13,733 nt of DNA from NCBI GenBank assembly GCA_934645125.1, contig CAKUDT010000011.1, positions 1 to 13,733 of the forward strand. The letters are read 5' to 3'. Positions 13,038-13,733 of this stretch are shown here, in pieces (the first letter of the stretch is position 1; each line of letters starts with the position of its first letter). Source of the DNA: an uncultured Eggerthellaceae bacterium. Lineage in GTDB: Bacteria; Actinomycetota; Coriobacteriia; Coriobacteriales; Eggerthellaceae. The position numbers were made by a program, and so were the translations under genes. The notes below the pieces were generated by a model that was not told where the DNA came from, searched no databases, and saw only the letters and a list, made by a program, of their open reading frames with translations.

Positions 13038-13733
13038 TTACTGCTGCGCCGTTTTCATCACAACATCTGCCAAACGCCGCGCTGCATTTGCGGTGTCATG
13101 CGCCAGCGCCGCTTCGTGCATGGAAGCACGCAGACTTTCGTTTTCAATGAGCTGCGCCACCATTGCCTGGAATTCAGGCGTATCCAAAGAATCATCCGCC
13201 ATCATTGATGCGCAGCCCGCCTCTACATATGCACGCGCATTCGTTGTTTGATGGTCGGCCGTGGCATGAGGAAACGGTACCAAAATAGCAGGGATAGCGC
13301 GGGCAGAGATTTCCGCCAACGATGTGGCACCTGCGCGCGACACAATCATGTCCGCTGCCGCCATGGTTTCGCCCATGCGGTCTTGATACCCCATGACAAT
13401 CCAGCGTTTCGCCTGGTCGCTTGAAAGAGCAAGGTCTTGCATCACAGTGTCGTATTCCTTGGGGCCCGTGATGTGCACAATGTATAAGTTCGGATACGCC
13501 AAAAGCTTGTCTTTCATGGCACAAAGCGCCTGATTGATATGACGCGCACCCAAGCTGCCGCCAAACACAAGCAACATCAGAGCGTCTTCAGGAATACCCA
13601 GCATCGCGCGGCCTTCGGCGCGCGTGGAAGACAGCACGCCTTTGCGCACCGGATTGCCTGTTACGATGATTTTTGAGGGATCGACAATGCCTTGCCCCGC
13701 GCATGCATACGACAAGCACACTTTTTCAGCGCT
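13038..13733 (-). CDS. murG: MurG glycosyltransferase, C-terminal part (5' end outside window)
   Basis: MurG transfers GlcNAc from UDP-GlcNAc to lipid I, making lipid II at the inner face of the membrane. The frame is open to the right edge, so the N-terminal acceptor domain and start are missing. About 231 residues remain. They include VTGNPVRKGV, the donor-domain loop VFGGSLGARHINQAL, HITGPKEYD, and the UDP-GlcNAc site VSRAGATSLAEISARAIPAI followed by PFPHATADHQTTNA. All are standard for the GT28 C-terminal domain. The gene heads the visible dcw cluster, and 48 bases separate it from murC. Confidence 0.96.
   Translation of the reverse strand, partial: SAEKVCLSYACAGQGIVDPSKIIVTGNPVRKGVLSSTRAEGRAMLGIPEDALMLLVFGGSLGARHINQALCAMKDKLLAYPNLYIVHITGPKEYDTVMQDLALSSDQAKRWIVMGYQDRMGETMAAADMIVSRAGATSLAEISARAIPAILVPFPHATADHQTTNARAYVEAGCASMMADDSLDTPEFQAMVAQLIENESLRASMHEAALAHDTANAARRLADVVMKTAQQ

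Overview
The window is chromosomal housekeeping DNA, most likely from a moderate-GC actinobacterium of the Coriobacteriia (Eggerthellaceae-like). This is inferred from gene order and motifs, not from a database match. The clues are an FtsZ with the actinobacterial-style AGEGGGTGTG loop, SepF plus DivIVA/Wag31 with no ftsA between ftsQ and ftsZ, the order murG-murC-murB-ftsQ-ftsZ-pgeF-yggS-sepF-proC-yggT-divIVA-yggU, and a type A RNase P RNA.

Layout. Bases 1-250 hold, on the minus strand, a strong stable-RNA promoter with an A/T-tract UP region and a structured leader with a boxA-like block. This is probably the start of an rRNA operon that runs off the left edge. Diverging from it on the plus strand is the CCA-adding enzyme gene (295-1743). 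It runs head-on towards a minus-strand pair of tRNA genes, tRNA-Gln(CTG) and tRNA-Glu(CTC), which have their own promoter and an intrinsic terminator. The gap between cca and the terminator is almost free of T. Upstream of the tRNAs on the minus strand are thiN (thiamine pyrophosphokinase) and rnpB (RNase P RNA, with its own extended -10 promoter). About 3 kb therefore holds much of the tRNA-maturation machinery.

From 13733 down to 3440 all genes are on the minus strand and tightly packed. They form a division and cell wall (dcw) cluster: murG (5' part missing), murC, murB, ftsQ, ftsZ, pgeF, yggS, sepF, proC, yggT, divIVA, yggU. Many junctions overlap or abut (murC/murB, murB/ftsQ, pgeF/yggS, sepF/proC, proC/yggT, divIVA/yggU), which suggests a shared transcript. 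The only sizeable internal gap (9462-9658) carries a probable ftsZ promoter and a doubtful 42-codon ORF.

How the genes work together. MurG, MurC and MurB make and process peptidoglycan precursors. FtsQ belongs to the membrane divisome. FtsZ forms the ring and SepF is the likely membrane anchor in the absence of a local FtsA. DivIVA marks curved membrane or poles, and YggT is a small membrane partner. PgeF, YggS, ProC and YggU are metabolic or accessory passengers.

I found no phage, transposon, CRISPR, toxin or defence genes. The least ordinary signals are the strongly biased disordered regions of SepF (Asp/Tyr), FtsQ (Arg/Ser), FtsZ (duplicated Tyr/Ala/Pro linker) and DivIVA (acidic Phe tail), the T-depleted spacer after cca, and inverted repeats at the tRNA and ftsZ promoters.
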